From Bacteroides sp. GM023 (GTDB lineage: Bacteria; Bacteroidota; Bacteroidia; Bacteroidales; Bacteroidaceae), in the NCBI RefSeq assembly GCF_014750685.1, contig NZ_JAAXGE010000002.1, positions 434,001-498,000 of the forward strand: DNA of 64,000 nucleotides, written 5' to 3'. The position numbers and the translations under genes were made by a program. Under the pieces are notes generated by a model. That model was given only the letters and a program-made list of their open reading frames with translations, made no database searches and was not told the DNA's origin. Of the stretch, positions 43,742 through 50,780 are shown piece after piece. Within the stretch, counting starts at the first letter, position 1. Each line of letters opens with the position of its first letter.

Positions 43742-45205
43742 ATGAAAATATTGAAAGCTTTCCATATCGTTATTGCCATTACCGGGCTACTGACCGGACT
43801 GTTCTTCTCATCTTCCATATCTGCCCAGGATATTTCGGGCACCTGGCACGGAAAACTAACTGTCCCCACCGGTTCGCTGACTATCGTATTCCACATCAAT
43901 CAAACAGAGCAAGGAGTTTATGTGACAACACTCGACAGCCCCGACCAGGGCGCCAACGGCATAAAGACGCAATCCACTTCTTTCAAGGACTCCATAGTGA
44001 CGATTCAGATACCTTCTATCCATGCTTCCTACAAAGGCAAATTGAGCAGTAATCATACGATAAGTGGAACTTTCACGCAAGGAATACCCATGCCGCTGAA
44101 TTTGGAAAAGGGAGAAGCGGCTCCCCTCAAACGTCCGCAAGAGCCTCAACCGCCTTTCCCTTATAGAAGCGAAGAAGTCACGGTAAGGAATGAACAGGCA
44201 GGAATCAATCTTGCAGGAACACTGACTCTTCCCGAAAAGGGAAGTAAATTTCCGGCAGTGGTTATGGTGACAGGCAGCGGCGCACAGGACCGGAATGAGG
44301 AGATTATGGGACATAAACCTTTTCTTGTCATCGCCGACTATCTGACCCGGAACGGAATCGCAGTGCTGAGATGTGACGACAGAGGAACAGCCGCATCGCA
44401 AGGTGACCATACAACAGCTACCAACGAGGATTTCGTAACAGATACGGAAGCTGCCATCAACTATCTGCGTGGCAGAAAAGAAATAAACACAAAGAAGATT
44501 GGCATAGTTGGACATAGCGCAGGCGGAATTATAGCATTCATCGTAGCTGCCAAAGACCCGTCGGTTGCATTTATTGTTTCATTGGCAGGAGCCGGGGTAA
44601 GAGGTGACAGCCTGATGCTGAAACAAGTAGAATCAATTTCCAAATCCCAGGGAATGCCGGATGTGGTTTGGCAAGGAATGAAACCGTCTGTACGAAACAG
44701 ATATGCCATGCTGCAACAGGCGGATAAAACAACGGGCGAACTGCAAAAAGAACTATATGCAGACGTTACTAAAAGCATGTCGCCCGAACAACTGAAGGAT
44801 TTGAATACCGTACAGCAGATTTCCGCCCAAATCAGTTCAATGACTTCACCGTGGTATCTCCATTTTATGAGATATGACCCCGCCAAGGACATGAAGAAAA
44901 TTAAATGTCCCGTTTTTGCGTTAAACGGAGAAAAGGATATTCAAGTGGATGCCGCCATGAACCTGACAGCCATCCAACAAAGAATCAGTGAAAATGGAAA
45001 TAAGAAGGTAACTGTAAAAGCCTATCCGAACTTAAATCATCTGTTTCAGACCTGCGAAAAAGGGACATTGGCCGAATATGGACAACTGGAAGAGACTATC
45101 AGTCCGGAAGTATTGAAAGATATTACTGATTGGATAAAAAAAACAATAAGCCCATCAATTGGATTGTTAAAAACGTTTATAGACACATTAGATTCATGTA
45201 TCTGA
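43742..45205 (+). CDS. Secreted alpha/beta hydrolase (serine esterase/peptidase-like)
   Basis: A 487-residue exported hydrolase; signal peptide ending near SISAQ. Residues of about 25-120 form a small beta-rich N-terminal domain (DISGTWHGKLTVPTGSL). The alpha/beta-hydrolase domain from about 145 contains the oxyanion segment VMVTGSGAQDRNE, the nucleophile elbow GHSAGG with Ser259, an acid in LNGEKDIQV and a His in PNLNHLFQ, a complete triad. This arrangement is common in Bacteroides proteins annotated as acyl-aminoacyl-peptidase- or esterase-like. It is transcribed alone, outside the PUL operon and divergent from it; a role in ester removal from glycans is possible but unsupported. Confidence 0.88.
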   Translation: MKILKAFHIVIAITGLLTGLFFSSSISAQDISGTWHGKLTVPTGSLTIVFHINQTEQGVYVTTLDSPDQGANGIKTQSTSFKDSIVTIQIPSIHASYKGKLSSNHTISGTFTQGIPMPLNLEKGEAAPLKRPQEPQPPFPYRSEEVTVRNEQAGINLAGTLTLPEKGSKFPAVVMVTGSGAQDRNEEIMGHKPFLVIADYLTRNGIAVLRCDDRGTAASQGDHTTATNEDFVTDTEAAINYLRGRKEINTKKIGIVGHSAGGIIAFIVAAKDPSVAFIVSLAGAGVRGDSLMLKQVESISKSQGMPDVVWQGMKPSVRNRYAMLQQADKTTGELQKELYADVTKSMSPEQLKDLNTVQQISAQISSMTSPWYLHFMRYDPAKDMKKIKCPVFALNGEKDIQVDAAMNLTAIQQRISENGNKKVTVKAYPNLNHLFQTCEKGTLAEYGQLEETISPEVLKDITDWIKKTISPSIGLLKTFIDTLDSCI

Positions 45206-45252
45206 TTAAAAACAATATATGTAAATATCTAATAATCTGATTATTTTCTTAG

Positions 45253-45293
45253 CTTTTGCTCTATTTTCACATTCCATGAAAATAGAGCAAAAG
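45253..45293. terminator. Perfect 17-bp hairpin between convergent genes
   Basis: CTTTTGCTCTATTTTCA (45253-45269) and its exact reverse complement (45277-45293) enclose a 7-nt loop, halfway between the stops of the hydrolase (+) and the ATPase (-). The T-rich outer arm on each strand makes a bidirectional terminator the simplest reading. Confidence 0.6.
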
Positions 45294-45318
45294 AATCATT
45301 ACTTATCAAAAGCTATAG

Positions 45319-46524
45319 TCAGAAGCTCATTTTCAAGAACTCCCTCAAATGAAGTAATATTATTCCATCACGCTTGCCCCCCGAATAGAAAGAATCAAGT
45401 GAAATCACATATTTAGGATAATTATCTTTTATCAATTGTAAATTACCAAACTCCCGTTCTATCGTTTCTTCTGAAGACAATAGATAGGTAACTTGAAAAT
45501 AAATAATCGCTCCTTTCTTTTTAGCTACAAAATCTATTTCCATTTGCCTGAATTGACCGACAAGGACTTCAAATCCTAAGTTTCTCAAGTGAAGATAAAC
45601 TACATTTTCAATCAACTTTTCTATATCACCCACTTGATTGATACCAGCCAATGTATTTCTCAACCCCAAATCCTCAAAATAATATTTTTCATTTGACTCC
45701 AACAACCGTTTTCCATGAATGTCATATCTGGAAACCTTGTCTATAATAAAAGCATTGCAAAAATAGCTCAAATAATTCAGCACAACGGTAGCTGTAACCT
45801 CTACATTCTGCGATTTCATATATTTGCTTATGCTTGATGCGGATATCAGTTTGCCTATATTGTCACTGACAAAATAAATAAGATTCTCCAAAAAAGGGAC
45901 ATTGCGAATCTGTTCACGGGCAATCACATCCTTCAGCATAATCGTATTATATATATTATGGAGATAGTCCAATGCTAAATCCCTATCGTCCAAACCGATT
46001 CTATACAATTGTGGAAGCCCGCCATAGGTCATATATTTCATTAATGACTGGTCATTGTCTTCCAGTTGATGGAATTCCAAAAATTCTTCATAGCTAAGGC
46101 TTTGGATATGAAACTCAATGTATCTTCCGGACAATACAGTCGCCAATTCACTTGACAACATTTTTGCATTACTTCCGGTTATAAAAATATTGCACTCATC
46201 ATCAGCTTGCAGGCTTCGCAAAGTTTTCTCAAACTCTTTTATATCCTGCACTTCGTCAATAAACAAATAGTTCTCTTTCTCAACGACCAAATGCTCATCT
46301 ACATACTCTGAAAGTTCCATGTAACTTTGAATAAAATCAAATTCGATTTTCTCCTTGTTGATATAAATGATATTAGCATTTTCCTTTTGAGACAATTCAC
46401 CCATCAATTGTTGTAGAATGCAACTTTTACCTACACGACGCTGACCGGTTAAAACGATTATCAGCCCTTTTCCAATAAAAGGTCTGATTCTATTCGTATA
46501 TTGAGGACGATTTATTAATTTCAT
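45319..46524 (-). CDS. AAA-family ATPase with DUF4143 domain
   Basis: A 401-residue cytoplasmic ATPase. Walker A GQRRVGKS at 27-34, Walker B YLFIDEVQDI, then the family-typical FITGSNAKMLSSELATVLSGR (sensor and arginine finger region, here quoted in part) and SYEEFLEF. The C-terminal half is the DUF4143 nuclease-like fold (YFEDLGLRNTLAG; ...VYLHLRNLGFEVLVG, EIDFVAKKKGAIIYFQV), where the D and the K of the last two blocks resemble PD-(D/E)xK residues. Such proteins are frequent, patchily distributed and of unknown function. A -7 box at 46550-46543 shows that the start is 46524, not 46545. Codon use is AT-rich like the divergent Fic gene. Confidence 0.88.
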   Translation of the reverse strand: MKLINRPQYTNRIRPFIGKGLIIVLTGQRRVGKSCILQQLMGELSQKENANIIYINKEKIEFDFIQSYMELSEYVDEHLVVEKENYLFIDEVQDIKEFEKTLRSLQADDECNIFITGSNAKMLSSELATVLSGRYIEFHIQSLSYEEFLEFHQLEDNDQSLMKYMTYGGLPQLYRIGLDDRDLALDYLHNIYNTIMLKDVIAREQIRNVPFLENLIYFVSDNIGKLISASSISKYMKSQNVEVTATVVLNYLSYFCNAFIIDKVSRYDIHGKRLLESNEKYYFEDLGLRNTLAGINQVGDIEKLIENVVYLHLRNLGFEVLVGQFRQMEIDFVAKKKGAIIYFQVTYLLSSEETIEREFGNLQLIKDNYPKYVISLDSFYSGGKRDGIILLHLREFLKMSF

Positions 46525-46542
46525 AAGAAATGAGTTTTGATA

Positions 46543-46550
46543 CAAAAATA
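46543..46550 (-). promoter_or_regulatory. -7 box of the ATPase gene
   Basis: Reads TATTTTTG on the minus strand, 18 bp before the ATG at 46524. It is followed upstream by a pair of 25-bp direct repeats. Confidence 0.55.
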
Positions 46551-46553
46551 ATG

Positions 46554-46618
46554 ATTTTATCTTTTATAGTAGATAAAACCACTAAATATTTCAATTTTAT
46601 CTTTTATAGTTGATAGAA
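46554..46618. repeat. Pair of 25-bp direct repeats upstream of the ATPase
   Basis: ATTTTATCTTTTATAGT plus a TGATA/AGATA tail occurs at 46554-46578 and again at 46594-46618, 40 bp apart. Each is itself partly palindromic (TTTTATC facing GATAAAA). They cover the region just upstream of the ATPase -7 box, so operator sites are likely. Confidence 0.75.
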
Positions 46619-46649
46619 ATTTAAATTGGCATCAGCCCGAAAGTTATTA

Positions 46650-46700
46650 TTCTTTCCAATTCTTGCAAATTCTTCAAACATTTGCAAGAATTGGAAAGAA
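46650..46700. promoter_or_regulatory. Perfect 21-bp palindrome overlapping the fic promoter
   Basis: A 21-bp arm (46650-46670, starting TTCTTTCCAATTC) faces its exact reverse complement (46680-46700) across a 9-nt spacer. The fic -7 box TATATTTG (46707-46714) follows at once, and the only TTTG near the -33 position (46681-46684) lies inside the right arm. A repressor here would block the promoter. An inverted copy of the element follows the fic gene. Confidence 0.8.
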
Positions 46701-46706
46701 AAGAGT

Positions 46707-46714
46707 TATATTTG
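46707..46714 (+). promoter_or_regulatory. -7 box of the fic gene
   Basis: TATATTTG, 32 bp upstream of the ATG at 46747, next to the 51-bp palindrome. Confidence 0.6.
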
Positions 46715-46746
46715 TAGACCAAAATATAATATAAACAAGTGATAGT

Positions 46747-48054
46747 ATGATTGAACTTCCACCTCAAATAAGCCAGGATGAATACTTAAGTGCTCTTCTT
46801 ACTGAACCGCTTGAAAAACTCAAAGCAATCATAGAAAAAAACAATGATAAGTATAGTTACTGGTCTGATATAAAATATCAAAGGACTCCTGATGGAATAT
46901 CCAATAAAGAATTGTGGTGCTACATAAAGGCATCCCGAAAAGCAAAACGAATTATCGTATGGAAAAAGTATGGTATATCTATCAGTATAACCAATGCTAT
47001 GCAACGAATGTGCCACGAATTCGATATGAACTTTGGTGGTTCCTGGGGAAGCAGCTCAATCATTCCGGCAGAAAACAAAGAGCAATATCTAATTAGCTCA
47101 TTAATGGAAGAAGCCATATCTTCCAGTCAAATGGAAGGAGCCGCCACCACCAGAAAAGTAGCAAAGGAGATGTTGAGAAAAAGCCTTTCTCCACAAGACA
47201 AGTCTCAGCAGATGATATTCAACAATTATCAAACCATACGCTTTATAACTCAAAATATAAACACCCCTTTATCATCCGGACTATTACAACAAATTCATGT
47301 TTTAATGACCGAAAAGACATTAGAAAACCCTGCCGATGCCGGGAGATACAGAACGAACGATGAAGTAGTGGTGGAAGATGCCATAACGCATGAAGTAGTA
47401 CATACACCACCTCCATATGAAGACATTCTTCCGTTTATTGAAGATTTATGCATATTCTTCAATGAGAACAACCCCAAAGTATTTATTCATCCGATAATCA
47501 GAGGCATTATCATTCATTTTATGATTGCCTATATGCATCCTTTTGTGGATGGAAACGGACGTACAGCAAGAGCCCTGTTCTATTGGTATATGCTAAAAAG
47601 TGGCTACTGGTTGACTGAATATTTATCTATTTCAAGAGTCATTGCCAAATCAAAAAAGTCCTATGAAAATGCTTACTTATACACGGAAGCTGATGAGAAA
47701 GACATGGGATATTTCATAGCTTATAACCTCCGGGTGTTGGAACTTGCCTTTAAAGAACTACAAACCTACATTAAACGTAAATTAGAGCAGAAACACCAGG
47801 CTTCTGTATTCTACAAATTAGATAATATCAACGAGCGCCAGGCAGATATTCTTAGGCTTATTAATGATAATCCTAAAATATTATTTACTGTAAAAGAACT
47901 ACAGAACAGGTTTTCTGTCACTCATACTACTGCTAAAAATGATATTGACGGTCTTGTAGAAAGAAAACTAATAGATGAAATATCACTCAATAAAGTAAAG
48001 AAAGGATATGTAAAAGGAGAAATGTTTGATGAAATAGTTAAATCAATTACTTAA
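46747..48054 (+). CDS. Fic-domain protein with inhibitory helix and C-terminal HTH
   Basis: A 435-residue cytoplasmic Fic protein; these usually transfer AMP to a target protein. The Fic motif is HPFVDGNGRTAR from His264, complete and presumably active. The autoinhibitory motif S126-S-Q-M-E130-G lies upstream in the same chain, as in class II Fic proteins, where the Glu blocks ATP binding. Residues of about 370-430 form a winged-helix-like domain (RQADILRLINDNPKILFTVKELQNRF..., HTTAKNDIDGLVERKL), so it may also bind DNA. The flanking palindromes make autoregulation plausible. Divergent from the DUF4143 ATPase; AT-rich. Target unknown. Confidence 0.92.
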   Translation: MIELPPQISQDEYLSALLTEPLEKLKAIIEKNNDKYSYWSDIKYQRTPDGISNKELWCYIKASRKAKRIIVWKKYGISISITNAMQRMCHEFDMNFGGSWGSSSIIPAENKEQYLISSLMEEAISSSQMEGAATTRKVAKEMLRKSLSPQDKSQQMIFNNYQTIRFITQNINTPLSSGLLQQIHVLMTEKTLENPADAGRYRTNDEVVVEDAITHEVVHTPPPYEDILPFIEDLCIFFNENNPKVFIHPIIRGIIIHFMIAYMHPFVDGNGRTARALFYWYMLKSGYWLTEYLSISRVIAKSKKSYENAYLYTEADEKDMGYFIAYNLRVLELAFKELQTYIKRKLEQKHQASVFYKLDNINERQADILRLINDNPKILFTVKELQNRFSVTHTTAKNDIDGLVERKLIDEISLNKVKKGYVKGEMFDEIVKSIT

Positions 48055-48104
48055 CCTTATCAATTCTTGCAAATATTTGAAGAATTTGCAAGAATTGGAA
48101 AGAA
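48054..48104. repeat. Inverted copy of the fic palindrome
   Basis: It starts at the fic stop codon. CAATTCTTGCAAAT (48061-48074), a 9-nt spacer and ATTTGCAAGAATTG (48084-48097), then GAAAGAA. Read on the opposite strand it matches the upstream element (46650-46700) over arm, spacer (one change) and most of the second arm, so the fic gene is enclosed by two oppositely oriented copies. Confidence 0.85.
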
Positions 48105-48136
48105 TAGATAATTAGCCATAGTTCATATATCATATT

Positions 48137-48176
48137 ATACCTCATTAAATGTATTACCTTACTTTTAATGAGGTAT
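48137..48176. repeat. 13-bp inverted repeat after fic
   Basis: ATACCTCATTAAA (48137-48149) and TTTAATGAGGTAT (48164-48176) pair perfectly around a 14-nt loop. No strong T-run follows; it may still end the fic transcript or be a regulator site for the MFS gene. Confidence 0.55.
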
Positions 48177-48184
48177 TGTATAAA

Positions 48185-48198
48185 TTGATTTAAATCAA
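48185..48198. promoter_or_regulatory. Perfect FNR/CRP-type box TTGATTTAAATCAA
   Basis: It matches the FNR consensus TTGAT-N4-ATCAA exactly. Its centre (48191.5) lies about 60 bp before the expected transcription start of the MFS gene, the classical class I activator distance. No FNR-family gene is in the window. Confidence 0.5.
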
Positions 48199-48236
48199 AA
48201 TTTACCCGTGCGAACTCACTCTGACTGATTTTGTTT

Positions 48237-48244
48237 TACCTTTG
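48237..48244 (+). promoter_or_regulatory. -7 box of the MFS gene
   Basis: TACCTTTG, 64 bp upstream of the ATG at 48309. The -33 region is weak, in keeping with activator dependence. Confidence 0.55.
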
Positions 48245-48308
48245 CAGCCGAAAAAAAGCAGCGGCAGATAATTAAGGTAAAAAGTAACAGTATTAGGTAT
48301 AGTTTCGT

Positions 48309-49451
48309 ATGAAGAAAAGTCTTATTGCATTGGCATTCGGTACGCTTGGATTAGGTATTGCCGAATTTGTAATGATGGGAATATTGCCCGACGTGGCAAA
48401 AGATTTAGGTATCAGCATCCCTATGGCGGGACATTTCATTTCAGCTTACGCCTTAGGCGTTTGTGTTGGCGCACCTGTACTGACACTGGCTCGCAAATAT
48501 CCGTTGAAACATATTCTCTTAGTATTAGTTACCTTGATTATGGTAGGTAATATCTGCGCGGCTATGGCTCCCAATTATTGGGTGTTGCTCGCTGCCCGTT
48601 TCATCTCCGGTCTGCCTCATGGAGCATACTTCGGCGTGGGTTCCATTGTTGCCGAGAAACTGGCTGACAAGGGAAAAGGTTCGGAAGCAGTTTCGATTAT
48701 GATTGCCGGAATGACTATTGCCAACCTTTTCGGCGTACCGCTGGGAACTTCTCTAAGTACTATGCTTTCCTGGCGTGCCACCTTCCTGTTGGTAGGTATT
48801 TGGGGAGTTGTTATCTTGTATTATATCTGGCGCTGGGTTCCTCACGTGGAAGGATTGAAAGATACAGGTTTCAAGGGACAATTCCGCTTTCTTAAAACTC
48901 CGGCTCCATGGCTGATTCTCGGTGCTACGGCATTGGGAAATGGTGGTGTATTCTGCTGGTATAGCTATATCAATCCCATGCTGACTCATGTTTCCGGTTT
49001 CTCTGCCGAAAGTATTACTCCTTTAATGATTCTTGCCGGCTTCGGAATGGTAATGGGAAATCTGATTAGTGGACGTCTCTCCGACCGTTACACTCCCGGA
49101 AAGGTGGGAACTGCTGCGCAGGCACTTATCTGCATTATGCTATTGCTTATTTTCTTCCTTTCACCTTACAAATGGGCGGCAGCTTTGCTAATGTGTCTTT
49201 GTACGGCAGGGCTGTTTGCCGTATCCAGTCCGGAGCAGGTGTTAATTATCCGTGTAGCCAAAGGCGGAGAGATGTTGGGAGCCGCTTGTGTACAGGTCGC
49301 TTTCAATTTGGGAAATGCTATCGGTGCCTATGCAGGCGGACTTGCCATCAGCAGCGGATACCGCTATCCGGCACTTACAGGGGTTCCATTCGCTTTAATC
49401 GGGTTCACTCTATTCCTTATTTTTTATAAGAAATATCAAGCTAAATATTAA
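48309..49451 (+). CDS. MFS exporter, AraJ/DHA1-like
   Basis: A 380-residue inner membrane transporter with 12 predicted helices in two halves. The first helix (SLIALAFGTLGLGIAEFVMMG) and the start of the second half (LILGATALGNGGVFCWYSYI) are typical of the DHA1 family of proton-driven drug or sugar exporters such as AraJ; the loop ARKYPLKH is the short motif between helices 2 and 3. It is a single-gene unit with an FNR-type box in front. Substrate cannot be predicted. Confidence 0.9.
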   Translation: MKKSLIALAFGTLGLGIAEFVMMGILPDVAKDLGISIPMAGHFISAYALGVCVGAPVLTLARKYPLKHILLVLVTLIMVGNICAAMAPNYWVLLAARFISGLPHGAYFGVGSIVAEKLADKGKGSEAVSIMIAGMTIANLFGVPLGTSLSTMLSWRATFLLVGIWGVVILYYIWRWVPHVEGLKDTGFKGQFRFLKTPAPWLILGATALGNGGVFCWYSYINPMLTHVSGFSAESITPLMILAGFGMVMGNLISGRLSDRYTPGKVGTAAQALICIMLLLIFFLSPYKWAAALLMCLCTAGLFAVSSPEQVLIIRVAKGGEMLGAACVQVAFNLGNAIGAYAGGLAISSGYRYPALTGVPFALIGFTLFLIFYKKYQAKY

Positions 49452-49543
49452 GACTCTTAAAATCAGTGTACCCGGTAAAAAAGAAAATCAAACCATTGAA
49501 TGAAAAAAGAAAGACCTGAACGGTTATTGATTCAATAATTTAC

Positions 49544-49551
49544 TATCTTTG
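49544..49551 (+). promoter_or_regulatory. -7 box of the structured RNA
   Basis: TATCTTTG with no open reading frame behind it. Transcription would start near 49558, ahead of the rod-like RNA at 49610-49752. Confidence 0.5.
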
Positions 49552-49557
49552 TACGGT

Positions 49558-49757
49558 CGTAGCGCGACATGTATTTACATTTTAAATAAAAAAGCGTTTA
49601 GCTGGTTTCTGTGCAAATGAAAAGTCCAAATTATCAAGCACACACGAAAACAGACGAATGCTCCCTGCAATAGGCGGGGGGTGTTTCCTGTTTGTGTGCA
49701 AGGGCTTGGACTCCCTCATTTGCGGATAGGTAAATACCCTTCCGCTTTTTTTATGTC
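49558..49757 (+). ncRNA. Structured non-coding RNA candidate (6S-like rod)
   Basis: A transcript from the TATCTTTG box to a terminator would be about 200 nt without a credible gene. Nested pairings form a long rod: GCAAATG/CATTTGC, AGTCCAA/TTGGACT, and GCACACA...AACAG/CTGTTTGTGTGC, closing around a GC-rich tip (GCTCCCTGC...GGCGGGGGG). Small asymmetric loops separate the stems. It ends in a hairpin (GCGGA...TCCGC) with seven T. Length and rod shape resemble 6S RNA, which binds RNA polymerase, but I cannot confirm the 6S consensus; it could be another sRNA. It lies between the MFS gene and putA in a 1.2-kb non-coding stretch. Confidence 0.5.
49721..49752 (+). terminator. Intrinsic terminator of the structured RNA
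   Basis: GCGGA-TAGG, loop, CCCT-TCCGC and then TTTTTTT. Strong on the plus strand. Confidence 0.75.
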
Positions 49758-49917
49758 TATGCGTTTGCAAAAGGATAAGAACCATTATCTTGTAATGACT
49801 ATAAAGACAAGTAAAATCAGGCGGGGGCGTCTGGCATCTGACGGCTATAAGGTCGAAAACGTAACATTCAGATGTTGCTACTTGCCTTTTACAATATATT
49901 TTAGAGGCTAGCAACCC

Positions 49918-49960
49918 GAAGGGGAGCAAATGGATTCATCCGGCTGTTCCCCTTATTTCT
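49918..49960 (+). terminator. Second hairpin with T-rich tail
   Basis: GGGGAGCA at the start pairs with TGTTCCCC at the end, with an inner GGAT/ATCC pair; TTATTTCT follows. It lies 165 bp past the first terminator and may end a second small transcript or read-through. The sequence between (49757-49918) contains no convincing gene. Confidence 0.5.
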
Positions 49961-50016
49961 ACTGATTCCTATAGGCATTTTTATATAACTGATTCACTAT
50001 TCGAATTTATCTCATT

Positions 50017-50134
50017 CATTACTTTTATTTCGTTCCACTATAGTGTACTTTGCGTTCCACTATAGTTGGACGCAAGGTGCACTATAGTTACTCTTGCGTC
50101 CAACTATAGTCAAACGCAAAAAGAGTAAGTAATG
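50017..50134. repeat. Phased ACTATAGT array, copy 1
   Basis: The 8-bp palindrome ACTATAGT occurs at 50037, 50059, 50081 and 50103, always 22 bp apart. TTGCGT and ACGCAA alternate around the second and fourth copies (50050/50070 and 50094/50114), making a 44-bp higher-order unit. The whole is bordered by CATTACTT (50017-50024) and its reverse complement AAGTAATG (50127-50134). Confidence 0.9.
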
Positions 50135-50264
50135 AAATTAATTAGATTAGGTAGAAAAAGAAATTAAAATAGCATTTGATTCATTTCTACACCGTTATGA
50201 ACCGAATAATAGTCCATATATAGTTTTGATGTTGATTGGACTTCTCTGATTACCTAATTATATT

Positions 50265-50392
50265 ATTTCGATTGCCTACTATTAGTTCGTTTAACTATAG
50301 TTATGCGCAAAGATAACTATAGTCTTCCTTGCGCATAACTATAGTCATACGCAAGGGGGACTATAGTCATACGAAATAAAAATAGGCAATGA
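50265..50392. repeat. Phased ACTATAGT array, copy 2
   Basis: ACTATAGT at 50294, 50316, 50338 and 50360, again exactly 22 bp apart. The accompanying words differ from copy 1: TATGCGCAA / TTGCGCATA instead of TTGCGT/ACGCAA. ATTGCCTA before and TAGGCAAT after border the array as an inverted repeat. The rest of the stretch 49960-50566 is AT-rich and shows nothing else. Confidence 0.9.
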
Positions 50393-50566
50393 AATAGGTA
50401 TTGATAACTAATCTGCGGAATAAAATAGCCTAAAAGGTTTGGCTCATTTCTGTAGCGTTTTACATTATGAAATAAGTCAACTCATACTAAATCTTTTGAA
50501 ACACGAATTTAGCGCAGTTGCGTTGCATTTTCTTCTCCTTTTACTTGAAAATCAACAATTTATTTT

Positions 50567-50574
50567 TATCTTTG
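50567..50574 (+). promoter_or_regulatory. -7 box of the putA leader/putA
   Basis: TATCTTTG, 49 bp before the small ORF at 50623 and 207 bp before putA. This gives putA a leader of about 200 nt. Confidence 0.6.
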
Positions 50575-50622
50575 TGAGAAGTGTAAGCCTTTCGTTTCTA
50601 ATAACTTTAAAAAACGACGAAT

Positions 50623-50724
50623 ATGAAACAACAGTATCTGTTCGACCGCTTCTCGCAGCAAGCGTTGCAAACCCTGCATCGCTACCGTGCTGTTATGTTC
50701 AGCCCCACCTTTCGTGATATGTAA
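50623..50724 (+). CDS. Possible 33-codon leader peptide of putA
   Basis: ATG to TAA between the putA promoter and putA. It reads MKQQYLFDRFSQQALQ... with many Arg, Gln and aromatic residues, ends FRDM, and has no membrane segment. It is followed after 56 bp by the putA ATG. It is too short to recognise; its place in the leader suggests regulation by translation or a small protein. It contains one Pro codon only, so a classic proline attenuator is not supported. Confidence 0.4.
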   Translation: MKQQYLFDRFSQQALQTLHRYRAVMFSPTFRDM

Positions 50725-50780
50725 ATTGCAATTTGAGATTCTTTTCTTCATTTTCCACAATCTACATAGAACAAATTCTT

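Noticed and set aside
43717..44515. Minus-strand ORFs opposite the alpha/beta hydrolase (219 codons)
   Set aside because: Cys/Ser-rich antisense frames without domains; the plus-strand gene has signal peptide and triad.
50037..50367. Insertion sequence remnant or IS ends
   Set aside because: No transposase fragment and no target duplication; the words are spaced at a fixed 22 bp, which IS ends do not do.
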